Shown here: piece after piece, positions 53,116 to 61,442 of the stretch | How the letters are laid out: every line of letters starts with the position of its first letter | Numbering within the stretch: position 1 is the stretch's first letter | Assembly: GCF_023897065.1 (NCBI RefSeq) | Contig: NZ_JAMHIV010000021.1 | Span: 1 to 64,000, forward strand | Direction: 5' to 3' | DNA length: 64,000 bases | Origin: Crossiella sp. SN42 | Lineage (GTDB): Bacteria > Actinomycetota > Actinomycetes > Mycobacteriales > Pseudonocardiaceae | Position numbers and translations under genes: made by a program | Notes under the pieces: model-generated | What the model was told of the DNA's origin: nothing | What the model saw: the letters and a program-made list of their open reading frames with translations, nothing else | Database searches by the model: none

Positions 53116-54074
53116 GCTCGCACGAGCTCCGGCGCGGGCGTGCCCTCGGTGCTGTGCAGCAGCCAGTGGAAGCCGCCGAGCCCGGCCGGGTCCAGCAGCT
53201 CCCGCGCCCGGCCCGCGGCGGCGGTCGCGGCCAGCCAGGCGGCCGGGTCGGTGGCGGCCAGCCCGGACGGCGGAGCGGTCGCGCTGACGCCGAGCGCGCG
53301 CAGGGCCTCGGCCTGGCCGATCAGCGCGGTGGGCAGGTCGAGCGCGGCGGCGCAGGCGTCCACCGCCACGTGCGCGGTGAGGTCGCAGGAGCCGTCCGGC
53401 ACCGGCGCGACCTGCCGTCCGGCCCGGTACCCGGTCAGCGTGCCGTGCTCGGGCCGCGCGCCGGCCAGGTGCCCGTAGTCCACCGCCAGCGCCGCCCCGC
53501 GCACCCGGCGCACCGCCTCCGCCCAGGCCGCGTCCCTGGTGCTGCCGACCTCCGCGCGGGCGCCGCCCGGCCACCACCGGCGCAGCCAGTCCAGCTCCGC
53601 CGGACCGGCCAGCGGACCCAGGTGCTCGGTGCCCTCCTCGTCCACCAGCAGCCGGTGCCACAGTCCATTGTGGACAGTGACCACCGGGCACGGGACCGCG
53701 TCCAGCCACTCGTGCCCGACCAGCAGCCCGACCACTTCCCCAGGCAACTCACGGGTCCACTGGACGCCAGGTGTCTCGCGACCGGGTCCCAGTTCCACCG
53801 CCGTCACCCGCAACCGCCTGGCCAGCGCGGACGGGGCCAGCCGGGCCACCGCCTCGGCCAGCTCACCGCCACCGGCCCCGACATCGGTAAAGTCCACAGT
53901 GGACGGTCGGCCGAGGCCGTGGTCCACCCGGTCCAGCAGGCACAACAGGGCCTCGGCCAGCTCAGGGCCGACCAGTGGCGCGGTGCGGAAGTGCCCGCTC
54001 GGGCGCTCACCCCGGGTAAAGAACCCCCCATCGGAGTACAACGCATTCCACCAGGCGTCCTGCCAGTCCCGCAT
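53112..54074 (-). CDS. MidA/NDUFAF7-family SAM-dependent methyltransferase
   Basis: 320 residues. Motif I is VDFTDVGAGGGELAEAV, the family NExxDAxP element appears as GHEWLDAVPCPVV, and LAVDYGHLAGARPEHGTLTGYRAGRQ...GSCDLTAHVAVDA matches the MidA DYG...GTLxxY...DLTAHV segment. Human NDUFAF7 of this family dimethylates an Arg of complex I subunit NDUFS2 (NuoD type). Here the gene overlaps a NuoD-like gene (ATGA), so that protein is the likely substrate (inference). Only 23 bp separate it from the divergent prsW-like gene. Confidence 0.85.
   Translation of the reverse strand: MRDWQDAWWNALYSDGGFFTRGERPSGHFRTAPLVGPELAEALLCLLDRVDHGLGRPSTVDFTDVGAGGGELAEAVARLAPSALARRLRVTAVELGPGRETPGVQWTRELPGEVVGLLVGHEWLDAVPCPVVTVHNGLWHRLLVDEEGTEHLGPLAGPAELDWLRRWWPGGARAEVGSTRDAAWAEAVRRVRGAALAVDYGHLAGARPEHGTLTGYRAGRQVAPVPDGSCDLTAHVAVDACAAALDLPTALIGQAEALRALGVSATAPPSGLAATDPAAWLAATAAAGRARELLDPAGLGGFHWLLHSTEGTPAPELVRA
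53892..53904. repeat. GTCCACWGTGGAC palindrome copy
   Basis: GTCCACAGTGGAC inside the MidA-like gene; a near copy (GTCCATTGTGGAC) lies at 53663-53675. Confidence 0.8.
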
Positions 54075-54084
54075 GTGCTGACCG

Positions 54085-54090
54085 TAAAGT
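54085..54090 (+). promoter_or_regulatory. -10 element (TAAAGT) for a leaderless PrsW-family mRNA
   Basis: TAAAGT ends 7 nt before the GTG at 54098 in a 23-bp divergent gap, fitting TANNNT-type leaderless promoters. A TTG 6 nt earlier is an alternative start. Confidence 0.45.
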
Positions 54091-54097
54091 CTTGATC

Positions 54098-55258
54098 GTG
54101 ACCGCGCCTGAAGCCCCCGTCTCGCCTCGGCTCGACCAGTTCGCCCGGCGCCGCCGGGCCGTGCTGGGCTCGGTGCTCGGCCTGATCGTGCTGGGGGTGT
54201 CCGGCCTGGTGCTGCTGGGCGTGGCCACCTCGCGGGTCGGGTTCGAGGCCGTGCTGGTCGGCGCGCTGGCCGCGCTGCTGCCGGTGATCCCGGTGGTCGG
54301 CGCCTTCCTCTGGGTGGACCGCTGGGAGCCCGAACCGGCCAAGCTGCTGGTGGCGGCCTTCCTCTGGGGCGCCTGCGGGGCCACCGCGAGTGCGCTGCTG
54401 GTCAACGACACCGCCCAGCACCTCGGCGAGATCCTGCTCGGCCAGGACCAGGGCGACCTGATCACCTCGGTCATCTCCGCGCCGCTGGTGGAGGAGGCGG
54501 GCAAGGGCCTGTTCGTGGTGGCGCTGCTGTGGCGGCGGCGGCACGAGTTCGACGGGATCGTGGACGGCATCGTCTACTCCGGCCTGGTCGCGGCCGGGTT
54601 CGCCTTCACCGAGAACATCTTCTACTTCGGCCGCGCCTTCGCCGAGTACGGCCTCGGCGGCATCAGCAGCGGCGTGATCGCGGTGTTCATCCTGCGCGGC
54701 CTGCTCTCCCCGTTCGCGCACCCGCTGTTCACCGTGATGCTGGGCATCGGCGCCGGCATCGCGGCCTCCACCGGCAACCGGGCGGTCAAGGTGCTGGCCC
54801 CGCTGGGCGGCTTCCTGCTCGCGGTCACCCTGCACGCGCTGTGGAACGGCGCGGCCACCTTCGGCGGCGGACTCGGCTTCATCAACACCTACTTCGCCAT
54901 CATGGTGCCGATCTTCCTGGCCACCGTGGCGCTGGTGGTCTGGCAGCGCCGCCGCGAACAGCGGGTGGTGACCGGCGAGCTGCCGGAGATGGCCAGGCTG
55001 GGCTGGATCGCGCCCAGCGAGGTCAAGCTGCTCGCCACCCTGCCCGGCCGCCGCTGGTGGCGCAGCGCCGTGCACAAGCGCTCCGGCGAGCGCGCCGCCC
55101 GCGCGGTGGCCGAGTACCAGGTCGCGGTCACCGAGCTCGCCTTCCTCCGGCACCGCATCGGCCCCGGCCCGGCCCCGCGCGAGCTGGCCGACCGGCACGC
55201 CGAGCTCCTGGTCGCCCTGACCCGCGCCCGAGAGATCGCCAGCGGATCGCCCGGCTGA
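54098..55258 (+). CDS. PrsW family intramembrane protease
   Basis: 386 residues, about eight membrane helices. PrsW motifs are intact: LVEEAGKG (EExxK), FAFTENIFYF, SPFAHPLFT and LHALWN. The Glu and His residues form the site-1-protease active site; B. subtilis PrsW cuts the anti-sigma factor RsiW. The C-terminal ~110 residues are a soluble helical tail (TLPGRRWWRSAVHKRSGERAAR). No sigma/anti-sigma pair is nearby, so the target is unknown. Confidence 0.88.
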   Translation: MTAPEAPVSPRLDQFARRRRAVLGSVLGLIVLGVSGLVLLGVATSRVGFEAVLVGALAALLPVIPVVGAFLWVDRWEPEPAKLLVAAFLWGACGATASALLVNDTAQHLGEILLGQDQGDLITSVISAPLVEEAGKGLFVVALLWRRRHEFDGIVDGIVYSGLVAAGFAFTENIFYFGRAFAEYGLGGISSGVIAVFILRGLLSPFAHPLFTVMLGIGAGIAASTGNRAVKVLAPLGGFLLAVTLHALWNGAATFGGGLGFINTYFAIMVPIFLATVALVVWQRRREQRVVTGELPEMARLGWIAPSEVKLLATLPGRRWWRSAVHKRSGERAARAVAEYQVAVTELAFLRHRIGPGPAPRELADRHAELLVALTRAREIASGSPG

Positions 55259-55285
55259 GCGCGACTGGTCACAATCAGCTGCCTG

Positions 55286-55318
55286 ACGGCGGGCACGGGG
55301 TTACCGTGCCCTCGCCGT
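55286..55318 (+). terminator. Hairpin after the PrsW gene
   Basis: GGCACGG (55292-55298) pairs with CCGTGCC (55304-55310), extended outward by ACGGCG / CGCCGT; 27 bp after the stop. Confidence 0.65.
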
Positions 55319-55364
55319 CCGGTACCCGCACAGGAGCGGGACTGGAACGCTGGAAGAGGACACC

Positions 55365-56258
55365 ATGACCGACCGACCAGCCCGACTCGCCGTTGGCGTT
55401 GTCTCCGCGGGCCGGGTCGGCGCCGTGCTCGGCGCGGCGCTGGCCAGGGCCGGACACCACGTGGTCGCGGCCTCGGCCGTCTCCGCCGCCTCCCAGCGCC
55501 GGGCCGAGGTGCTGCTGCCCGAGGCGGCCGTGCTGCCCCCGGACGAGGTGGCCGGACGGGCCGACCTGGTCCTGCTCGCGGTGCCGGATGACGAGCTGTC
55601 CGGACTGGTCCGCGGCCTGATCGCGACCGGCTCGCTGCGCGGCGGCCAGATCGTGGCGCACACCTCCGGCGCGCACGGCACCGGCCCGCTGGCCCCGGCC
55701 GCCGAGCTGGGCGCGCTGCCGCTGGCCCTGCACCCCGCGATGACCTTCACCGGCCGCCCGGAAGACCTGCAACGCCTGGTGGCCTGCCCGTTCGGGGTCA
55801 CTGCCAGGGACGGCGACGAGATCGCCTGGCACGTGGCCGAGGCGCTGGTGGTGGAGATGGGCGCGGAACCGGTGCGCATCCCGGAGGCCGCCCGCGCGCT
55901 CTACCACGCCGCGCTGGCGCACGGGGCCAACCACCTCATCACCCTGGTCGCCGAATGCGCGGACCTGTTGCGCAAGGCCGGGGTGGGCGATCCGGCCCGG
56001 TTGCTGGGGCCGCTGCTCTCGGCCGCGCTGGACAACTCGCTGCGGCTGGGCGACCGCGCCCTGACCGGTCCGGTGGCCCGGGGCGATGTCGGTACGATTC
56101 GCACGCATCTGGGCGTGCTGCGGGCGGAGTCGCCCGAATCGCTGCCCGCCTACCAGGCGCTGGCCCACCGCACCGCCGAGCGCGCGGTGGCCGCGGGCCT
56201 GCTCCGGCCTGGTCAGGCCGAGGCGGTCCACTTCGAACTCGACGAGGAGCAACCATGA
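55365..56258 (+). CDS. Rossmann-fold / DUF2520 protein (Rv3603c type)
   Basis: 297 residues. N-terminal NAD(P)-binding domain (LAVGVVSAGRVGAVLGAALARAGHHVVAASA; GxGxxG-like SAGRVGA), C-terminal 6PGDH-like helical domain (DUF2520). Conserved immediately upstream of panC in actinobacteria, where it may supply ketopantoate reductase-like activity; this has not been shown. ATG with GGAAGAGGACACC upstream; its stop overlaps panC (ATGA). Confidence 0.9.
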   Translation: MTDRPARLAVGVVSAGRVGAVLGAALARAGHHVVAASAVSAASQRRAEVLLPEAAVLPPDEVAGRADLVLLAVPDDELSGLVRGLIATGSLRGGQIVAHTSGAHGTGPLAPAAELGALPLALHPAMTFTGRPEDLQRLVACPFGVTARDGDEIAWHVAEALVVEMGAEPVRIPEAARALYHAALAHGANHLITLVAECADLLRKAGVGDPARLLGPLLSAALDNSLRLGDRALTGPVARGDVGTIRTHLGVLRAESPESLPAYQALAHRTAERAVAAGLLRPGQAEAVHFELDEEQP

Positions 56259-57187
56259 CCGGGCAACGGCCCTTCACGCCCGGCGAGCTGACCGTGCACC
56301 ACTCGCCCGAGGAACTGGGCAAGGTCACCAGGGCGCTGCGCGCGACCGGCCGCAAGGTCAACCTGGTGCCCACCATGGGCGCGCTGCACGAGGGCCACCG
56401 GGCGCTGATCCGCCGCGCCCGCCGCATCCCCGGCACGGTCACCGCGGTGTCGATCTTCGTCAACCCGCTCCAGTTCGGCCCGGACGAGGACTTCCACCGC
56501 TACCCGCGCCCGCTGGAAGCCGATCTGGACGCCTGCCGCGAAGAAGGCGTCGACCTGGTCTTCAACCCCGCGCCGGAGGCCATGTACGGCACCGGCGCCG
56601 GCGTCACCGTGCACCCCGGCCCGCTCGGCGCGGAGCTGGAGGGCGCGATGCGGCCCGGCCACTTCGAGGGCGTGCTCACCGTGGTGGCCAAGCTGCTCAA
56701 CATCGTCCGCCCCGACTACGCCTTCTTCGGCGAGAAGGACTACCAGCAGTTCGTGCTGGTCAAGCGGATGGTGGCGGATCTGAACCTGGAGAGTGCGATC
56801 GTCGGCGTGCCCATCGTGCGCGATGACGACGGACTCGCGCTCTCCTCGCGCAACGCCTACCTCAGCGAGGACGAGCGCCGGGCGGCGCTCGCGATCCCGG
56901 CGGCGTTGGCGGCGGGTGCGATGGCCGGTCCCGAAGGCCCGGCGGCGATCCTCGCCGCGGCCAGGGCGGTCGTCGAAGCCGAGTCCGGGCTGAGCCTGGA
57001 CTACCTGGAGCTGCGGGCCAGGGACCTGGGCCCAGCACCGGAGAACGGCAAGGCACGGCTGCTGATCGCGGCCCGCGCCGGGCGGACCCGCCTGCTCGAC
57101 AACATCCAGCTGGCGGTCGGACACGGGGTCGACGAGCACGACGACACCTACAACCCGGCCGCCGGGCTCCCAGCTCGGGAACGGTGA
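56255..57187 (+). CDS. panC: Pantothenate synthetase
   Basis: 310 residues: VPTMGALHEGHRALI (HxGH nucleotide motif), SIFVNPLQFGPDEDFHRYPR, MRPGHFEGVLTVVAKLLNIVRPDYAFFGEKDYQQ and RDDDGLALSSRNAYLS (KMSKS-like SSRN). It condenses pantoate and beta-alanine with ATP. First enzyme of the panC-panD-coaX run leading to CoA. Confidence 0.96.
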   Translation: MTGQRPFTPGELTVHHSPEELGKVTRALRATGRKVNLVPTMGALHEGHRALIRRARRIPGTVTAVSIFVNPLQFGPDEDFHRYPRPLEADLDACREEGVDLVFNPAPEAMYGTGAGVTVHPGPLGAELEGAMRPGHFEGVLTVVAKLLNIVRPDYAFFGEKDYQQFVLVKRMVADLNLESAIVGVPIVRDDDGLALSSRNAYLSEDERRAALAIPAALAAGAMAGPEGPAAILAAARAVVEAESGLSLDYLELRARDLGPAPENGKARLLIAARAGRTRLLDNIQLAVGHGVDEHDDTYNPAAGLPARER

Positions 57188-57202
57188 CAGGGAGGCAGCG
57201 CC

Positions 57203-57688
57203 ATGTTCCTGACCATGCTCAAGTCCAAGATCCACCGCGCCACGGTGACCCAGGCCGACCTGCACTACGTCGGCTCGGTGACCGTGGACGAGGACCTCAT
57301 GGACGCCTCCGGCCTGCTGGCCGGCGAGCGGGTCGCCATCGTGGACGTCAGCAACGGCGCCCGGTTGGAGACCTACGTCATCCCCGGCGAGCGCGGCAGC
57401 GGCGTGCTCGGCATCAACGGGGCCGCCGCGCACCTGGTGCACCCCGGTGACCTGGTCATCCTCATCGCCTACGGGCTGATGGAGGAGGCCGAGGCCAAGT
57501 CGTACAAGCCCAAGGTCGTCTTCGTGGACGCGGAGAACCGCATCGTCGAGCTCGGCGGCGACCCCGGCCACGCGCCGGAGGGCTCGGGCCTGACCAGCGG
57601 CGCGGTCACCGCGGACACCGACGGCGCACCGCAGTCGGAAACGGTCGACGCGGCGCGCCTGGACGCGCTGCTCCAGGCCGAGAACTAG
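57203..57688 (+). CDS. panD: Aspartate 1-decarboxylase (pyruvoyl type)
   Basis: 161 residues. [31 protein letters not shown] contains the self-cleavage site Gly24-Ser25, with Ser25 becoming the pyruvoyl group; Lys9, Tyr58-type and [10 protein letters not shown] (here [13 protein letters not shown]) residues are present. Makes beta-alanine for PanC. The ~20-30 residue C-terminal tail is longer than in E. coli; in M. tuberculosis a similar tail is the site of pyrazinamide-linked control. AGGGAGG precedes the ATG. Confidence 0.96.
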   Translation: MFLTMLKSKIHRATVTQADLHYVGSVTVDEDLMDASGLLAGERVAIVDVSNGARLETYVIPGERGSGVLGINGAAAHLVHPGDLVILIAYGLMEEAEAKSYKPKVVFVDAENRIVELGGDPGHAPEGSGLTSGAVTADTDGAPQSETVDAARLDALLQAEN

Positions 57689-57702
57689 AGAGGACAACGC
57701 GG

Positions 57703-58488
57703 GTGCTGCTCGCCATCGACGTCGGCAACACCAACATCGTGCTCGGGCTCTACGACGGGTCAGGGGACGATGCGAAGCTGGTCAGGGACTGGCGGATGCG
57801 CACCGACGCCCGGATGACCGCCGACGAGCTGGCGCTGACCGTGCGCGGTCTGCTCGGCGAGCACGCCGGCCAGGTCACCGGGGTCTCCGCGCTGTCCACG
57901 GTGCCCTCGGTGCTGCGCGAGCTGCGGGTGATGCTGGGCCGCTACTTCGACGCGGTGCCCAAGGTCATCGTGCAGCCCGGCGTGCGCACCGGCGTCCCGC
58001 TGCTGGTGGACAACCCGAAGGAGGTGGGCTCGGACCGGGTGATCAACACCCTGGCCGCGCACCACCTCTACGACAGCGCCTGCGTGGTGGTCGACTTCGG
58101 CACCTCCACCAACATCGACGTCATCTCCGCCAAGGGCGAGTTCCTCGGCGGCGTGTTCGCCCCCGGCATCGAGATCTCGGTGGACGCGCTGGCCAGCCGC
58201 GCCGCCCAGCTGCGCAAGGTCGAGCTGGTCCGGCCGCGCTCGGTGATCGGCAAGAACACGGTGGAATGCCTCCAGTCCGGCATCCTGTACGGCTTCGCCG
58301 GGCAGGTGGACGGCCTGGTGCGGCGGATCATCGAGGAGCTGACCGCGGCCGGCGAGGAGAAGATCACCGTGATCGCCACCGGCGGGCTGGCCACGCTGGT
58401 GCTGGCGGAGTCGGCGACGATCGAGCACCACGTGCCGGATCTGACCTTGCTCGGCTTGCGGCTGGTCTACGAGCGCAACCTGCGCTGA
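57703..58488 (+). CDS. coaX: Type III pantothenate kinase
   Basis: 261 residues, ASKHA fold: LLAIDVGNTNIVLGLYDG (phosphate 1), VGSDRVINTLAAHHLY, VVVDFGTSTNIDVIS (phosphate 2) and VIATGGLATLVLAES (adenosine). Phosphorylates pantothenate, the first committed CoA step. GTG start with GAGAGGA upstream, 14 bp after panD. Confidence 0.96.
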   Translation: MLLAIDVGNTNIVLGLYDGSGDDAKLVRDWRMRTDARMTADELALTVRGLLGEHAGQVTGVSALSTVPSVLRELRVMLGRYFDAVPKVIVQPGVRTGVPLLVDNPKEVGSDRVINTLAAHHLYDSACVVVDFGTSTNIDVISAKGEFLGGVFAPGIEISVDALASRAAQLRKVELVRPRSVIGKNTVECLQSGILYGFAGQVDGLVRRIIEELTAAGEEKITVIATGGLATLVLAESATIEHHVPDLTLLGLRLVYERNLR

Positions 58489-58492
58489 GCAC

Positions 58493-59272
58493 TCACTTGC
58501 GCGCCACCGCTCGCGACACCGTGGTCACCAGGGGGAAGTCGAACTCGCCGTGCGCGGTGACCGGGTTGGTCTCCAGGTAGGCGCGGACCCGGCTGAGCAG
58601 GGCTTCCTGTTCGGCCGGGGGGCGGACCAGGGTCGGGGAGTGGGTGCTGACGGTGGCGGTCAGCGAAGCCGCGGTGCGAGGCTGTTTGTGGCTGAACTCG
58701 CGCAGCTCGTGCGGCTGGAACTCCGGGTGGTCCGGGATGCCGCGGCCGGAGCGGTCGCTGTAGCGGGCGCCCTTCTCGGCCAGGTCGGCGAAGCCGCGGA
58801 CCCAGTCCACCCGGTCGTCGTCGAGGTTCCACAGCGCGGCCAGCACGCCGCCGGGGGTGAGCACCCTGGCGATCTCCGGCAGGGCCAGGTCCAGGTCGAA
58901 CCAGTGCAGGGCCTGGCCGACCAGGACCGCGTCCACCCGGCTGTCCGGCAGCGGGATGGCCTCGGCCGAGCCGGGCAGGGCGACCACGCCGCGCAACCGG
59001 CGGATGAGCTCCTCGCGCATGGCCGCATCCGGTTCCACCGCGATCACGTCCAGGCCGGCCCGCAGCAGCACCTCGGTCAGCTTTCCGGTGCCCGCGGCCA
59101 GGTCCAGCACCCGCAGCGGGCGGCGCCGCGCCACCGGGGCCAGCGCGAAGGTCACCGCGGCCTCCGGGTAGTCGGGGCGGTGGTCGGCGTAGCTCGCGGC
59201 CGCGGCGCCGAAGGAGCGGGCCCGGCGCGCGTGTTCGGTAGCGAGCGGATCGCTTTCGGTGAAGTCCGGCAC
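58493..59272 (-). CDS. Class I SAM-dependent methyltransferase
   Basis: 259 residues: [38 protein letters not shown] (motifs I and post-I), [35 protein letters not shown]. The 'HWF' element and overall pattern fit the methyltransferase-11 group of putative trans-aconitate/UbiE-like enzymes. Substrate unknown. A TAGGTT -10 candidate (59284-59279) ends 6 nt before the GTG, consistent with a leaderless mRNA. Confidence 0.82.
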   Translation of the reverse strand: MPDFTESDPLATEHARRARSFGAAAASYADHRPDYPEAAVTFALAPVARRRPLRVLDLAAGTGKLTEVLLRAGLDVIAVEPDAAMREELIRRLRGVVALPGSAEAIPLPDSRVDAVLVGQALHWFDLDLALPEIARVLTPGGVLAALWNLDDDRVDWVRGFADLAEKGARYSDRSGRGIPDHPEFQPHELREFSHKQPRTAASLTATVSTHSPTLVRPPAEQEALLSRVRAYLETNPVTAHGEFDFPLVTTVSRAVARK

Positions 59273-59314
59273 AGCGAGAACCTATCCCGTTCGCATTACT
59301 CTCCGGGCACTCCG

Positions 59315-59320
59315 TAACCT
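59315..59320 (+). promoter_or_regulatory. -10 element (TAACCT) of lysS
   Basis: TAACCT ends 8 nt before the lysS GTG (59329), matching TANNNT and suggesting a leaderless or near-leaderless transcript; it lies back to back with the methyltransferase promoter. Confidence 0.4.
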
Positions 59321-59328
59321 GTGTTGCC

Positions 59329-60840
59329 GTGACAGAGCAGCCGCAGCACCAGCCCGTAACCAGCGACGACGACCTGCCGGAGCAGATGCGCGTCCGGCGC
59401 GAAAAGCGGGAGCGGCTGCTAGCCGAGGGCAAGGTGCCCTATCCGGTCGTGCTGGACCGCACCCACTCCCTCGCGCAGATCCGGGCCGCTTATCCCGATC
59501 TTGCGCCGGACACCCCCACCGGCGAAATCGTCGGTGTGACCGGCCGGGTCATGTTCCAGCGGAACACCGGGAAGTTGTGTTTCGCCACCCTGCGCGAGGG
59601 CGATGGCGTTGAGCTGCAGGCGATGCTGAGCCTGGACAAGGTGGGCGCGGAAGCGCTGGCCGCGTGGAAGTCCGACGTCGATCTCGGTGATCACGTGTTC
59701 GTGCGCGGCGAGGTGGCCACTTCGCGCCGTGGGGAACTGTCGGTCATGGTCACCGAATGGGAACTCGCGGCCAAGACGTTGCGCCCGTTGCCCGTTGCCC
59801 ACAAGCAGCTCTCCGAAGAGACCAGGGTCCGGCAGCGTTATGTCGACCTGTTGCTCCGGCCGGAGGCGCGGGACGCGGTGCGTATCCGGGCCGGTGTGAT
59901 GCGTTCGCTGCGCGAGTCCTTCCACCGGCGCACTTTCACCGAAGTCGAGACGCCGATGTTGCAGACGCTGCACGGCGGTGCCAGCGCGCGTCCGTTCACC
60001 ACCCACTCCAATGCGTTCGACATCGACCTTTACCTGCGGATCGCGCCCGAGCTGTACCTCAAGCGGTGTGTGGTAGGCGGGATCGAGAAGGTCTTCGAGA
60101 TCAACCGGAACTTCCGGAACGAAGGTTCGGACTCCTCGCACTCACCAGAGTTCGCGATGCTTGAGGCGTACGAGGCCTACGGTTCCTACGACACCATTGG
60201 CCAGCTCACCCGGGAGTTGGTGCAGGAAGCCGCGGACGCCGTTTTCGGTAGTCAGACGGTCACGCTCGCGGACGGATCGGAGTACGACCTGTCCGGCGAG
60301 TGGACCACGCTGACTATGTACGGATCACTGTCCGAAGCCCTTGGTGAGGAGATCACCCCGGCGACTCCGGTTGAGTTGTTGCGCAAGCACCTGGAATCGC
60401 GCGGAGTCGAAGTTCACCCGGCTGCCGGACACGGAAAGTTGGTCGAAGAGCTCTGGGAACACCTGGTCGGCGACCAGCTGCACGCGCCCACCTTCGTGCG
60501 TGACTTCCCGGTGGACACCTCCCCGCTGACCAGGGAACACCGCAGCCAGCCCGGGGTCGCGGAGAAGTGGGACCTCTACGTCCGCGGTTTCGAGCTGGCC
60601 ACCGGATACTCCGAACTCGTCGACCCCGTTATCCAGCGGGAACGTCTGGAAGCGCAGGCCAGGCTGGGCTCCGCGGGCGACGTCGAGGCGATGCGGCTCG
60701 ACGAGGACTTCCTGCGTGCGCTGGAGTACGGAATGCCGCCCAGTGGCGGTATGGGAATGGGTATTGACCGGCTCTTGATGGCGCTCACCGGCCTCGGTAT
60801 CCGGGAGACGATCCTGTTCCCGCTAGTCCGGCCGGAATGA
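59329..60840 (+). CDS. lysS: Lysyl-tRNA synthetase, class II
   Basis: 503 residues. N-terminal OB-fold anticodon domain ([23 protein letters not shown]), class II motif 1 ([10 protein letters not shown]), motif 2 ([29 protein letters not shown]) and motif 3 ([16 protein letters not shown]). Charges tRNA-Lys. The codon use differs from its neighbours, with visibly more A/T-ending codons (TTG, GTT, GAA, CGT), a mark of different expression selection or of past transfer. Conserved order coaX ... lysS-lsr2 as in M. tuberculosis. Confidence 0.97.
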   Translation: MTEQPQHQPVTSDDDLPEQMRVRREKRERLLAEGKVPYPVVLDRTHSLAQIRAAYPDLAPDTPTGEIVGVTGRVMFQRNTGKLCFATLREGDGVELQAMLSLDKVGAEALAAWKSDVDLGDHVFVRGEVATSRRGELSVMVTEWELAAKTLRPLPVAHKQLSEETRVRQRYVDLLLRPEARDAVRIRAGVMRSLRESFHRRTFTEVETPMLQTLHGGASARPFTTHSNAFDIDLYLRIAPELYLKRCVVGGIEKVFEINRNFRNEGSDSSHSPEFAMLEAYEAYGSYDTIGQLTRELVQEAADAVFGSQTVTLADGSEYDLSGEWTTLTMYGSLSEALGEEITPATPVELLRKHLESRGVEVHPAAGHGKLVEELWEHLVGDQLHAPTFVRDFPVDTSPLTREHRSQPGVAEKWDLYVRGFELATGYSELVDPVIQRERLEAQARLGSAGDVEAMRLDEDFLRALEYGMPPSGGMGMGIDRLLMALTGLGIRETILFPLVRPE

Positions 60841-60976
60841 CGTTCACCACTTTGAGACCCTGTGGCGAGTGTTCCTGATGCGGATTGTGCGCTAATCTCC
60901 GCGTAGTCTTCACAGACGAACTACACGCCGGGAGCCTTCGCCGGCAGCCACTGGGGTTTCAGGAAGGAACAAGCGC

Positions 60977-61342
60977 ATGGCGGAGAGAGTCGTCCGAACC
61001 CTGGTCGACGACCTGGACGGTTCGGAAGCGGAAGAGACCGTCGAGTTCGCGGTCGACGGTGTGTCCTACGAGATCGACCTTTCCGGGGACAACGCGACGA
61101 AGCTGCGGGACGCGCTCGCGTCCTATGTCGCGAGTGCCCGCCGGACCGGCGGTCGTCGGCGCACCTCTTCGGCAGGCGGGCGTTCAGCCGGTGTCGCGGG
61201 CCGGGCGGCCGGGCGGGTCGCTTCCGCCGATCGCGAGCAGAACCAGGCGATTCGTGAGTGGGCGCGCAAGCGGGGCATGAAGGTTTCGGACCGGGGCCGC
61301 ATCCCGGCGGACGTGCTCCAGCAGTTCCACCAGGAGAACTGA
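60977..61342 (+). CDS. lsr2: Lsr2 nucleoid-associated protein
   Basis: 121 residues. N-terminal dimerisation domain ([32 protein letters not shown]), Ala/Arg/Gly-rich linker, C-terminal DNA-binding domain [31 protein letters not shown] with the RGR minor-groove clamp that prefers A/T-rich DNA. A global xenogeneic silencer of actinobacteria (H-NS analogue). ATG with AGGAAGGA upstream. Confidence 0.97.
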   Translation: MAERVVRTLVDDLDGSEAEETVEFAVDGVSYEIDLSGDNATKLRDALASYVASARRTGGRRRTSSAGGRSAGVAGRAAGRVASADREQNQAIREWARKRGMKVSDRGRIPADVLQQFHQEN

Positions 61343-61377
61343 ACCGGCCGTTAACGGTCACACTTGGATATTTCAAT

Positions 61378-61428
61378 ACAGGACGGGACCCGCCACCGGT
61401 TTGTAGCCTGCGGCGAGTCCCGTCCTGT
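61378..61428. terminator. Bidirectional terminator between lsr2 and the siderophore lipoprotein
   Basis: Perfect 12-bp arms ACAGGACGGGAC (61378-61389) and GTCCCGTCCTGT (61417-61428) with a 27-nt loop, followed by GCTATAT on the plus side. Confidence 0.85.
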
Positions 61429-61442
61429 GCTATATGGCGTGA

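Noticed and set aside
53116-53709. Upstream extension of the NuoD-like gene
   Set aside because: It is a frame shadow of the MidA-like gene; NuoD homology starts just after ATG 53115, which overlaps that gene's stop.
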